A stretch of DNA of 37,772 nt from Coptodactyla brooksi (GCA_033557675.1 JAWQRM010000031.1:1-37772); one strand, 5' to 3'. Numbered from the stretch's first letter, positions 11,206 through 23,229 are shown. Numbers and translations are program-made. Notes: generated from the sequence alone by a model not told the origin.

Positions 11206-11699
11206 GTTTCTAATATCAATTTTTTCTCAATCCTGTATGTTGGTTTTTGTGCATATTCCCTCGCGTTTCTTATGAGAACTGAATTTTACTTCGCCACCGT
11301 CATTGTTAAAGGCTCGTACATGGCCATCTGCACTTAAGATTCTTTCTACAGCAGCTAGAGATGCTCTTGTAGTATCCGTCGACCGGGAATCCAATTCCTT
11401 TCGTGTACTTTTTGTCTCCATTGATTTCTCGTTCTAAGATATTGCACCGAAATTGTACAGGGCGATACACTGGCAAAGAAAGCAGTTACGTTAGTCGATG
11501 CAACGCTAACTGCAAGCCGATAAGGGGAACGCCGCCACTGTCGACGTTTATTCAAATGCGTTAGATCCAGTGATGAAAAAAGACGACTTTGACGTAGGTG
11601 GAGTACCAATATGGCGGCACCGATTCAATATCAAGTTACTCGATGCATATTCACGCTCACGACAGCCTTTACGGCGATCTTTCTGAAAACGTACTTACT

Positions 11700-12760
11700 T
11701 ACAAGTCGATAGATTCGTATTTGTTTTCTTTAAAATAAAACGGTTTATAATAGGAGCGTAGTGGGGATTCGCGGTCAACCCGTACAGTGAATTTAGCCGA
11801 AAATAGTGAGGTTTCTATTAATAGATTAGAAACGAACGTCCCTCGGGACGTTTCCCGAACGTACAGGTCCGTTCTAATTCTGGTTTCAGAACGGGTAGGC
11901 GTGCGTGCGTGCGTCGGTCGAAATTGGTGCGGAAATTCGAAACTATGGGAAAGAAGAAGAAAATGAACCGACTGATCTCGAGATGGATAAAAAGGTTGGC
12001 CCGGCGTGAAAAGTTTGGCGTGGCATGGCGTGGCGTGTTTCATTGTCTGCCGGTCGTGCCGTTTAGTTTTCGAGCTGAGACGACAATAAGGCGACGATTT
12101 CGTGTTCTCCGAAAATTCGGACGCGTCCCCTTTCTCGATTGGGCCTATAGGCGTTACCGTAAATATTTGCGTTATTTATAAGACGACTGCGGGACAGGAA
12201 CACCGGCGAACTATTCCGGTCACGGCGCGCACGTTATGGCCGGTATTTTTTTGCAACAAATTCACATCACTTAGCACGTCTGCATTAGGAGCGACCGCGT
12301 AGCGCTTAGGGATAAACTAAAGGGTTAACGTTAACGGGGTGTAGTCTTGAAAAAAGGAAACTACTATAACCCTAGGATTCATTTCTGATCGAAACGATCC
12401 TTCGGCTTTTTTTAAACCGTATCCTTCGATTTTCTTCGATTATTCGAAACGGTTTTGCTTTAGTTTTGGCGGAGTGTCGTTCGAATGGTCGCAGGATCTG
12501 CGTCGATAGTCGACTCGAAACGTATGTATCGCGAACTTTTATTGTGAAAGTTAGAAAGGGGTTTTGTGCCCCCATTAACGTGCAGACCAGCGCATAAAAC
12601 GACCGGTCGGTATTCGTTTGCGGTTTACGTACGCGAGAAAAAAATCTTTTTATTAGGAAAACGTTGATTGCTTTAAAGAAAAATGACGAACGATTATAGT
12701 ATCGCATTCTTTTGCGTTTCTTGTTTAGGTACTTGATTAGGTACGTGCCCATAAAATAAA
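11700..12760. other. CpG-rich non-coding stretch
   Basis: CpG-dense sequence with several overlapping random-looking reading frames on both strands. I see no conserved motif or consistent splice pattern. It may be regulatory or an untranslated exon of the DLGAP locus. From 12760 to 15180 I see only AT-rich DNA with no gene. Confidence 0.3.
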
Positions 12761-15239
12761 TTACTTTAGTTTACGTTGCGTTGTAAATTGATTTGTAACA
12801 CAATGGTAAAAGAGATCGGTCGACTAGAAAGTACAATTTTCTTTTAAAATTAAAATACATTCATAATTTTGTATTCGTTCGTATAGCGTTTGAGGAAATT
12901 CTACGGTGTGCTCCTAATTAAAACTCGACCATATCCGAAAACCCCCGAACACAACAGAATCGATTCGTTTGTTTTCACAACTATTTCACGGCTAAATTAA
13001 CTGGATCACAACTTAGGCTTGAGTAACTCCGAAACTATTTCCGTTAGACTTGCAAACGTTCGATCGTTTTTGCACTAATTGCGTTTTATGTTTGTACAAA
13101 GTAATATTGATTTAAATAAAGCTTATCGGACGTAATTCGACAATCTGCGGGTTTTAGTGTGGCGATGTTTTCATTTAGGCGACGGCAAATTTTGTTAGAA
13201 ACGTTGGGTTCGGGTGTGCGGTTAACGAGAAAAGCGGGTTATTAAAATAAAGCCGTAAACGGAACGGGAATGCATATAAAATGTTTCGAAGAATGTCAAC
13301 TAGTCGTTTAATGGTACGATGAATACCTTGGAGGTTAACTCTGTCAGCTATTCCGCTCGATGACATCATTGCAGGTCTGAACGCCTCGAAAAAAATTTTG
13401 ATTTTTTAACGATTGTATTTTTGTATTGACAACAAACAAAATTAAATGCAAACCTCAAACCGCAGTTTTACTGAAAATAACTTGATATCAACCTACAGTT
13501 TTACGGTTTTAATAATTTAAAACTTGAATTAAATTTTAAATTTGTTGTAAATCTTGAGAACTAAGGTGAAGTCCGTGTTTGCGCGTAAAATGTTATGGCT
13601 ATTTTTCACGCTCTTTCGATAGTTTTTTAGCAATGCTATTTTCTTTTCCGTATTATGCGTTTCCTAGCTTGTCCTGCGTTCCTTCGTTTGTTTAACAATT
13701 ATCGCACGTGTCGCACCCACTTTAGTGTATGGCAATTTAGATGTGACGCTTTCTTTTTTATCTTCCGTTTGCTTGAAACGGTGTTTGTGTATACGCGTTA
13801 TCACCGGAATAGCACCATCCAAAAATGATCGTAAATTCGGCGATTATTTCGGAATTCGTCGTGTATAAACTACGGACGATATTTTAACGTGTATGTGCTA
13901 ATATGACCTTTGTTGTACGTGAATTTGAATTTTAGATCATTATTATTGGTTCGTAGTTGCCCGCCCGTGTTGCTAGTAGTATAATCCTGCATTAAGAAAT
14001 TCCAAACTTTTAACAATTGTCAGTTGCGGAACTATTTCTGAGAATTAATACAGATTAAATTGTCAAATTGGACTACAGCCAAAATGTAGTTAACGTCTGG
14101 TTTACATTGTATTCTACACTTAAGAATTTCATTATTGTAATGTTCGACTGCAAATAAAGTAAAACTACGTTTAATAAACAAAAATAAGTCGATAATTAAA
14201 ATTTAGTATGTGATTTATAATTAAGTTGAATTGTACAATTATTATATCTTTTGATTTTATTTTATCGGTAATTTCAATTAGGGGCGGTGGGAGATTGAGA
14301 TTTCCATCGGGATCGACGAAAGATTATGTGTACTACTGACAATTATTTAAATTTTTAAGACTGTAACGATATTAAACTGTTCTCTAGTTTTTATTTTTCA
14401 GTAATACTTTATTAGTACTTTGTCAAAATTGACTGTTAATAAGTGAGAGCCATCTGTGAATGTGAATGAATGTAAAATGCCATTAAAAGTAATTGACCCT
14501 TTATTGATTGTCAAAATAGGCAACTAATTGAAATCAATGTAATTTGTATTACTTTGCGTAATAAAAATTTGGCGTCGAAGAGATACTTTAAAATTGAAAG
14601 ATCTGTATGTATTGCAACGATAAATTACTTAATCGAGATGAGAAAATTACGGTCAAAATTCAATTCGTTCGGGGGTCAATACGAGAGAAAGTCAATGTCT
14701 TCTCGTTTCACTTTTTGGTCGAGACTACACAAATGAAATTATTAAGTATGTAAATAAATGTGATGGAAAGCGATTTACAACTTAATATAGATTAAATTTG
14801 AATAGAATAATGAGAATATTGAACCCTTTTTGTCCCATTTTATAAAGGTTTATTTACCGTGTAGGTAATCAAAATAAAGGTAAAAATAAGATTAGGTATG
14901 TAACCTAACCCTATTCGTAAATCTCGACGATCTCTTTTCTTTGGCATTTTGTTGATGTGTAGCCAAGAAACGCGTGGGTCATCAAACGGTGGACCGCAGA
15001 TACATGTGGATATCTTATCTACGGGTTAGCCATAAATAACTACACGTTTTATTTGCAACGATTACGCGTTGTTTTGTTTTCTTTAATAAATGAATAAGTT
15101 GACTAAACGTGGTGTGCAGACGCGAAGTGTTTGCCTTAAGTCGTTGCAAATTTCCCATTGTATATTAAAGTAAATAAACGCAGATTTTTTTAAGAAAGAA
15201 TTATACGCCCGACTTCGACTTCATTGCTAGAAGTGTTAC

Positions 15240-15580
15240 CGTCGCCACGACATCTGTTGGATAGTTGTATAACAATACCAATAATAATAAAACAGCGACA
15301 TCTGTTGAATTTCTCCATTACACTTACGTGCAACGCCTTTATAATACAAAACTTAATCTCTGTATAACTGGTTGCCGAACCAGCTTTTTTTATCAAAAAC
15401 TATTAAATCTGATGATTGTATACATTCTGTATAATTTGACATTGATCCCCAGAAAAGTTTCGAACCGTTTATCTAGACATAATTTTGTTATATAATTTTA
15501 TATATATATATATATATATTTATGTATATATATAAATTAGAAGCAAGCGCCGTAAAAGATTCGACAGCAACATCCGCCGA
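15240..15580. repeat. Repeated CGACATCTGTTG motif and TA microsatellite
   Basis: CGACATCTGTTG occurs at 15248 and 15297, with a degenerate CAACATCCGCCG at about 15568. A (TA)n tract lies at 15499-15535. Confidence 0.5.
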
Positions 15581-15719
15581 ATCATTCTATAATTGCAATA
15601 GCGTGCCAGTAATCACAGCGCAAGTAAAATTCATGTACGACAAATGTCATCAAATTGTTTTGTCAAGTTGAGTTCGGGTCGATTGTTAATTTTCATTTAT
15701 TTTTTTCACATTTTTGGAT

Positions 15720-16316
15720 GTTGCTATTACAAAGCGGGAGTTGGTGAGCATTTTTGGGAAGATATTTGACACTCTGCGAAATTTTGTGTGGCGTTTCTTT
15801 TTTAATGTATGTATGCAAAATTGAAGACCAGGCTGAAGGGTCGTGGAAGGTATAGCCAACCCTTGTATCTTTCGCTTTGCGAAATTTTATTGACAGGCGT
15901 CGCAAAACCACGTGACTCATAGCAAGTGGTTATTAGAAAAAATTTTGGATTTTCAAATCAAACATTTAGATTTGTAGTAATAATTAATACTTTAATGAAA
16001 AATACTTTAATATACAAACAAAATAACACTTCTACAGCTGTATGTGTTGCACTAGAATGAGTATCTTTAATCTTCTCCAAAATTTTTTCTAATAACTGCA
16101 GGCTTGTTGTGTCGCGTGGTTTTACGAGAGTCTGTCACACCTGCCAATAACATTTCGCAGTTAAAAATTCAAGGGTATTTTTACTTTCCACCATCCTTCA
16201 GCCATGTCTTCGATTTCGCATTCAGACTTTTAAAAAGAAGTGTTACACAAAATTTCACGGAGTGTCAGGTACCTTCCCAAAAATGTTCGCCAGCTGTCGC
16301 TCTACTACTATTTTAC
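15720..16316. mobile_element. Foldback (long inverted repeat) element
   Basis: Two arms of about 230-240 bp face each other: 15720-15949 and 16077-16316. Matching blocks include GCATTTTTGGGAAG versus CTTCCCAAAAATG, CGAAATTTTGTG versus CACAAAATTTC, AAACCACG versus CGTGGTTT, and TTATTAGAAAAAATTTTGG versus CCAAAATTTTTTCTAATAA. The central spacer is about 130 bp. There is no coding capacity. The right arm ends about 140 bp before a DLGAP exon. Confidence 0.75.
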
Positions 16317-16458
16317 TATGTATGGCCCTTATTGCGGTCATACGCACTACCGATAAATCACGTTTACCACTGCTATGTATGTGCGTTCCCAATTTGCCTC
16401 CTTTTGTGTGACGTTTTCATCATGTGTGCGGCAATAATTGGAGTATCGCCGTCCGCAG

Positions 16459-19400
16459 TGATCTGCCGGACGACCGTTCCCCCGTCTTGCTGCTCGGCGT
16501 TGCGAAAATCCCCACGTCCCCAAAGCTCACCCCGCGCGGTGTCCTGCTGACAGCCGCCGTGCCGCCCAAAAGGGATTTGCCACGTAAGACGGTTGCCAAG
16601 AAGAAGTTCATCGTAACACCGTGTAAGGAAAATATCTCTCCGACGAGCCACTGTTACTCGCCGGAAACTGATGAACCTTTTCCCGCCGAAGTGCCTCCTT
16701 CTCCTCTTATCGTGCCTGTTGCAATGACGACCACGACGGATCGTACGATGGAGGTTTGTCGTGTAGATGTCGTCCGGCCTTCTGTTGCAGAATTGACAGG
16801 TACATTGTTTGAGCGGTCGGATCTTTATTTATGTGCTTTGTGAAGAACTTGCAAACGTGGAATACAAGTTGGTGCCTTTTGTTTCGACGGTAATCTGATT
16901 TATTTTGGCTTAAGTTCTAATAGCAAAGAAAAGCAGTTTTATGTCCTCAGCTTGAAATATATGACAAACGTGAATAAAAGACAGCGTCATTTGCACCGCA
17001 ATTTGCAAATAAAGTTAATTTGAATTAAAGTTCTTATGACTGGAAGAAAAAGGTAAAGAAAATGGATAACGGAAAAGAAACACTCAACTGTGCAGATATT
17101 CTAACTTCAAATCATTATTTTTATCACAAACGATATGTTTACGATGTATAATGTTTTTCATACTATTTAGTACATATTTGTTTGGTACTTCAAGTTATTT
17201 GCTTGATACGCCGATAATAAACTTGCTTCATATTATTTCCAGAATCACTTTCAGTAAAATTACTTATAGCACAAAAAATACAATTATTTCTTTTAACAGT
17301 AATGATTAATGCCAAGCTGCAAGTGAATAGAGAAAAATAAACCGAGAACTAAGTGTCTCATTATTGTGTTTTAAAAACATGGGGTTGCGGATTGTTGGAA
17401 CCTTTAGCTTAGTGACAAAGTTTGAACGATGCCACCACTACACCAAAATCGAAAAGATTACTTTACTTGACGAAACGTGCGTCAAGCAGAGTAAACTTTT
17501 GGGTTTTGGTGTAGTGGTGGCTTGTCCAAACTTTTTTTCAAAAACATGATTTGTCGAGAGTATGCATTTTAATAGTGAATGAAAAAGTATATATCAACTT
17601 ATTGTCAGTCACTGGTTACCACTTCAGCAAAACAATAAATTAATTGCTTGATGTACGTTTCGCTAACAAAGTCGGCCTTGTCTAAAGCCACCAGGGACAG
17701 AGGTTGACACGAACTTCCGTCGCTGGAGGCTTCACCACCTCGAGAGGTTACGAGGTTTCACCACCTCTGTCCCTGGTGGCTCTAGACAAAGGAGGCAGGA
17801 ACCTTGCCTGTGGAGGCTTCACCACCTCGAGAGGTAAGGAAGTTTCACCACCTCTGTCCCTTGTGGCGCTAGACAAGGCCGATTTCGTTGCCGAAATGTA
17901 CGTTGACCAATTACTTTATTGTGTTTGTGAAGTGGTTACCAGCAACCAACATGCTACAAAGCCAAACGTTCCAAATCCACAATTTCAATACATTGTTAAC
18001 TTAAGAATTTATGATTATATTTAATCGTTTTTGCTTTTCGATTGTTTAATCGGTACCGTTTCCAAGTTTACGAAAGTTGATAAATATATCATCCACAATC
18101 TTTTTCTCAACTATAGTACAAATATTCCCACACTATACAGGAAACTTCAGACTTTTATTAATTGCCAGTTGCAGAATTACTTGTGTCAAATTATTCATTG
18201 TTAAAAATGAGTAGTTTGTCAGAATTATTAACAAATAATGACCCACAACCGCAAAAGTTGTGGATTTGGAACCTTCGGCTTTGTAACAAAGTTAACCAAT
18301 AGTCACCACTACACCAAAATTGAAACTAACCTCTCGACACATGTTTTGCTAACTGTGTCAGCATCATCGGGAGCGATAAGAAACACTCCCATCGTGCAAT
18401 TATATTTCGGTCTCAGTGCAGCAGCAATAATTGTTATTAACTTTGTTGTAAACAAATGAAGGAATGGTTTATAGGAACTTTAATAGGAAATTTTCCGTTG
18501 CTACTTTTTCAGATTGGTCAGACGTTTCATCAGTAGCGGCACCTTCGAAGGGTAGCGGGCGATCGCCGGTTCCAACCCCCGATACCCGGTTGCCGTCGTA
18601 CCTAAGCCTCGCCTGCACGGTCAACGGATACTCGGCCACTACGAACTACGATCCGGACAGGTTAGCCCGATCGAGAGACACGTCACCACATCGGCCGTCG
18701 GGTCACAATGCCGTGGACCATCTGACGGCCGCGTACACCGTTTGCAACAACCTACTGTCACCGCCTAATCTCGTGCCGTTGCCGCCTATCATCGCAAACG
18801 ACCCCGCTCGAAGCACGATCGTCGGCGGCGACATGTCCGAGAACGGCATCACAATCTCCACCCAAGCCAACACGTTCCGACACGACTACCACCACCACCA
18901 TCACCGCCAGCTCGGCGCTAGTCTCAAGTCGTACACCATGTCCGGATCTGATTCCTTAGATGCCTGCGTCGATAATGGTTTCAAGGGTCCTGTAGTCTCG
19001 AAGGAGCTCTCGAACGGCAACAAGGAGAACGACAACGGCAAGTCGTTTATACAGCAGCGCGTCGAACGACTGTACGGCCCGGGAGCGCTCGCCCAGGGAT
19101 TCTTTGTTATGAAAAAGCAGAAGAGCAAGAGTTATGAGATCGAACATATAGTCCGGAACGGGCAGACGATTAGCGAACGACACTCCAAGTCTATGAACGA
19201 ACAGACGCTGCTTGACGATGGAGATATCGCCGGCAGTGGTGCGTATAAAACCGGGCAATTATTATGAACATTTCATTAAACGTACGATTGTCTGTTTTGA
19301 ATAATCGGTAACACTATCGGTAATTGTTTGCTTATGAAAAAATTGAAAATGGTACTTTCCATTTTATTGAGCCCGCAATTGGTCATTTTAAACAATCACT

Positions 19401-21251
19401 AAGTATTTGTGCGTCATTTTAATTTATAGAAAAATAAAAGACTGGTCTTTTCTTCCGATTATCGGTACCATAATTCATTTTGACTCTGACAAAGACACAA
19501 TAAAACCCTAAAATGCTCGTGTGCGCATTTGCTTGTCATCAGGTATGAAACAGGGCTCTAGCACACCATCTCTACCGGTATTGAGGCACTTGAGGCCGGA
19601 ATTCCGAGCGCAACTACCGATCACGGTGACCAAGAGACGCGCGCCCGACAGCACGTCCCCACAAAAGATCGTCACTGTTCCTATCCTGCTTGAAGAGGAC
19701 ACTCGAGACCTCGAGATGAATTGCGGGTTCGCAAATGATCCCTCAAAGAAAAACGGTACCAGCAGCAAGAAAAATACCGACGTCTGTGATAGGATAAGAC
19801 CCCATAGTCAAAGATACGGCAACGGTACGTTTGGCAATATTTTTGTTTTAATTTGATACATTAAAAGTGAAGAAGTAAGTGTGGTTCTTTTTCCACGTTT
19901 GTTGGTATATTATTTTATGCTTTATATGTGGAATTAATCCAGCATATTGTAACATTCTCTTTATAATCAATCTTTAAGCACAACTCCACCGTAAAATCTA
20001 AAGTAGCTTCCTGATTCAGAGGTTGAAACTATCGATACTGTGAGAACTAAAATTGTGCGCATGGAACTTTTGGCGATGTAACAAAATTAAACAATTGTTA
20101 CCACTTGACCAAATCTGAAAAATAACTGTTTTTAACGGCGCCCATTTCGCTAACCAAGTTAGCATCATGTAATATTTTTCCAATTTTTGCTTGTATGTTT
20201 GTATTTTCTTTATAAATAGCTTTTACTTTTACTTTTAGCTGATAACTGCAAAATTGTCTCGTGAGATGTAACAATAAAACAAACTTTTCTCCTATGCAAA
20301 ACAAAAGTAATAACGATTGTACTCGCAGTATCTTATCATAAAATATAATCCCCGTTATCTATTGCAGATAATCATTACGACACATTTTCTAAATTTAATA
20401 TAAACGTCTCGCAATTTTTTATCACTACCCGGGTTACGTCATTTTTATTATGATAAATTACGATCAAAATTGTCAGTATTCTTCTGTTTTGCAATGTGTA
20501 AAAAGAAAACATTTTCTATTTTGTTTGTTTTGCAGTTGTCAAGGATGGCCACTATTTCATGATGCTATTGGAAAAAGAGACGAAACGTCTACTAGCCCTG
20601 GCGATGAAGGCGGAGGACGAGCTGGAATCGCCGGAGCTGGACGAAGACGCGAAGGGTTTTCTAAGATCAGCATCCGGTAAAGCCAGACTCTTGGTTTCCC
20701 AGAAGATGCAACAATTCAACGGATTGTGTAGGAATAACTTGACACAGGTACGTTTGGAAATGCGACGCCAGTTTTGCTTATGATTGCCGACCGCGACGCT
20801 TACGTTCCGTTTAGGTCCCCGGTGAAGCTTTTCCTACCACCGACGAGGATCTTCAGGGCTTTTGGGACATGATTATGCTGCAAGTGCGACAAATCGACGA
20901 CTTGTTTGCGGAACTGGACCGGCTGAGAGAAAATAATTGGCAGGAGGTGAGTAGTACGGCTTTTCATGATGAAGGTGAGCAGTACGACTCTACGTTAACG
21001 TTTTCTCTCGTCAGGAAAGTCCGATATCGACCTCTAGCGGCACCGCGACTAACGGCAGGAGCGGATCGTCGAAGAAATTGGTTAAAGTCCCGTCGAGGCC
21101 GGTCAGCGCCGCAGCCGAAGAGAACAGGAAGCTGCGTGAAATTCAAAGGAAGAAGATGATCGAGGAGAAGCGAAGGGCGATGAAAGAGCAACAGCAAAGG
21201 AGCAAGACTTCGCGGCACGCTATCGAAATCTACGTGCCCGAATCTAGCTGA
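16459..21251 (+). CDS. DLGAP/GKAP family scaffold protein (vulcan-like), C-terminal exons
   Basis: Six plus-strand exons join in phase: 16459(or 16526)-16799, 18513-19238, 19543-19824, 20536-20747, 20815-20946 and 21015-21251 (stop TGA). They code for about 640 residues. The first exon is basic and Pro/Ser-rich (TPRGVLLTAAVPPKRDLPRK). The second has SYLSLACTVNGYSATTNYD, a five-His run, and SFIQQRVERLYGPGALAQGF. The last three hold the GKAP domain: DGHYFMMLLEKETKRLLALA, SGKARLLVSQKMQQFNGLC, FWDMIMLQVRQIDDLFAELD and a Lys/Arg/Gln-rich helix ending IEIYVPESS. DLGAP proteins link PSD-95-type guanylate kinase domains to other scaffolds; the related HURP protein acts on spindle microtubules. The vertebrate C-terminal PDZ ligand (QTRL) is absent. 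The true N-terminus lies further upstream; the exon at 1208-1686 is a candidate. Confidence 0.9.
17385..17540. repeat. Palindromic Penelope-type terminal repeat with half-hammerhead at its centre
   Basis: GCCACCACTACACCAAAA and TTTTGGTGTAGTGGTGGC face each other, with flanks CAAAGTTTGAAC/GTCCAAACTTT and TTACTTTACTTGAC/GTCAAGCAGAGTAA. At the turn (17472-17483) is GAAACGTGCGTC, the 3' half of a hammerhead core with a 3-bp stem III. It lies in a DLGAP intron. Confidence 0.65.
17605..17985. repeat. Large palindromic Penelope-type terminal repeat with internal 66-bp duplication
   Basis: The left arm 17605-17704 (ACTGGTTACCACTTC...TTGTCTAAAGCCACCAGGG) is inverted in the right arm 17849-17950. The middle carries two direct 66-bp units (17724-17789 and 17811-17876), each beginning TGGAGGCTTCACCACCTCGA. 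A hammerhead-like core on the minus strand (17676-17650) reads GCCGAC, TTT, GTTAGC, GAAAC, then GTACATC. Confidence 0.7.
18255..18372 (-). repeat. Penelope-type terminal repeat copy with near-complete hammerhead core
   Basis: It shares GGAACCTTCGGCTTTGTAAC and CACCACTACACCAAAAT with the other copies. Minus strand 18370-18333 reads CCGATGA, T, hairpin GCTGAC-ACA-GTTAGC, AAAAC, ATGTGTC. Against the hammerhead consensus this has one change in CTGATGA and one in GAAAC. Confidence 0.55.
20050..20170 (-). repeat. Penelope-type terminal repeat copy
   Basis: GGAACTTTTGGCGATGTAAC opens the copy. Minus strand 20169-20137 has TGATGCTAAC, TTG, GTTAGCGAAAT, a hammerhead-like hairpin with GAAA intact. It lies between DLGAP exons. 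Confidence 0.5.
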
Positions 21252-22010
21252 AAACCACTGTAAAATTAGTGAGCTGCGTTCTTCGCGTTGTTTTTGCGGA
21301 ACTTAAATTGGCAGAGTGGATAAAGGAGAAAACTAAGGAAAATATCTATTAATTATATGAAAATTAGCAAATTCCTATTTTTTATCCCTTTTTATAATAA
21401 TATATCTATATTTAAAACCTATTATTTATTGTATTTTAATTGATACGTTTATTATATTTCTTAATGATTAATTACATTGTGAAATTATTGTAAACTATTA
21501 AATTTCCACCTTATTACTTGTTTCTTTTGTAAACTCGATGGATTTAATGAAAGTTAAGTGCACGTTATTTGTTACTTCTTGATATAAAAATGTACGTATA
21601 TGTACGGTCTCTTTTTAATTTGGTATGTTTGTCGAATCATTTTTGTACCGCCGTGAGATGTTTTACGCGAAGACTGAAATTACGAGTAGGAAAATTGCAC
21701 GAGCGTTTGATCTTTTTTACGTTTACGAAGACTAAATATGCACATTCCCCATGTTTGTTACGAATAATCTAGTAGCCGGTGATGTCCCCCTGTAACGCGT
21801 TTGGGTTCAATATCCTCTCCGTATATATATATATATTTATAACATGTATCTCTGCTTAGCGGTCGCGTCATTTTTACACGGTATCATTTCCACTGTAACT
21901 CTATTCGCTCTCTTATTAACGAATCTATTGTACGATAAAATGCACTACTAAGGAAGTTTAACTTATTCATAAGAAAATAAAAAGGATCTATATTTTGTGC
22001 GGTCGGTTAT
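21252..22010 (+). terminator. Probable DLGAP 3' UTR and poly(A) site
   Basis: AATAAA at 21976-21981 is followed within 20-30 nt by GT-rich sequence (TGTGCGGTCGGTTATTG). No reading frame of note lies between it and the stop codon. The whole stretch is AT-rich. Downstream, 22010-23220 is the intergenic gap to the convergent METAP1D gene. Confidence 0.5.
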
Positions 22011-22534
22011 TGTAAGACGAGGAAAGAATCAAAAATATTTTATGTAATTATTTATACGTTGTTTAATACAAATTCTGCTCAAGTTTTCTGTCTTATTATT
22101 ACCTGTGGGTCTTTCATTTTACTTTCATTAACATTTAGGATGAACGAGAGTAAATCTTTACTTTTTCTTACCCATAAGGATTACCCCTAAGAATTCGGTC
22201 GATGTTGTTTAGCGAGTTTTCCAAGATCACTTATCTGGTTTCGCCAAAAACGGTCAAATACAATTTCAATATCTTCGCCAGATGCTTAGTGGAATTGCAA
22301 GTTTTTAAGATAACTACCTTTATAAATAATAATGAAGCATTATTAAGATATCGGATTAGTTGGTACTTTCGATTGTTTTCAACGTGCAAAATAAAACCGC
22401 TACATTAGGTTGTTGCTAAATTCTAATAATACATCAAAAACTACATGGCACATAAAAAATAAAAACATAACTAACATGAAACATATTTAGTACTAGTTAA
22501 GTCTTTTAAAATGGAAAAACTTGGAGGACAATGG

Positions 22535-22630
22535 TCTGAAGAGTTGGACATGCCCCACAGTAGCTGGAAAGTTGAGCAGTAGCCCTGAAAGCAGCAGGTT
22601 ACAGGTTGATCTCCGCTCAGATACTAATTC
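22535..22630 (+). repeat. Possible tRNA-derived SINE head
   Basis: AGTAGCTGGAAAGTTGAGCAGTAGCC followed about 25 nt on by AGGTTGATCTCC resembles pol III A- and B-box spacing. The B box departs from GGTTCGANTCC. Confidence 0.25.
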
Positions 22631-23229
22631 ATTTTCTTATTGCAGTAGACGATAAAATATTTTTTTATCCTCGGTGAAAGCTTTAACTATAAAATGAAAA
22701 TTTAAATTTTAAATTAATGTTAAAATTAATCCAAACTTTACATACCATTCATCAAAGGGAAATTTGCAACATAATTTGTAGTGCAACTAATAAAGATTTA
22801 GCCCAATAATAGCAACTAGTTAAAGATTGAATGGAATTCCTTGTTCTATCTTGTTCTATTTTCGAATTTTCAGTTATAATCTATCAAAATTTGAACATTG
22901 ACAACACCAAAAACAGCTTTGGGTGACTGAAACGAAAACGTTAATAGAAAAATTAAATCGAACATAGCGTATATGAGAAAATTAGCGAGATTAGAGGACA
23001 CGAAATGGAAAATTCTATACAAAAAACAGTGCACCCAATCCGATTTTCTCCAAATATAATTATAACGGACGATTATAACATAATTATAATCATCGACGAG
23101 GCCTTAGGTTGGTCTGTATTAATTTTGTGAAATTAAAAATTCCCAAAACTGCTTTTTTAACAGTTTTTTAAGCTAGTTGCGAAATTGCTCCTGACTAAAT
23201 AATAATGCTAAATGAAAACTGTACAATGT

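Noticed and set aside
11909..12181. 90-codon basic plus-strand frame (MGKKKKMNR...)
   Set aside because: Low-complexity basic composition, no family resemblance, overlaps other random frames in a CpG-rich block.
12372..12752. 126-codon minus-strand frame
   Set aside because: Arg/Phe/Lys-biased random-looking sequence with no motif and no splice context.
16104..16550. 148-codon plus-strand frame
   Set aside because: It runs through the foldback element arm and uses a different frame from the DLGAP exon it overlaps.
17704..18024. 106-codon plus-strand frame with repeated GGFTTSRG units
   Set aside because: The repetition comes from the 66-bp duplicated palindrome core, not from protein selection.
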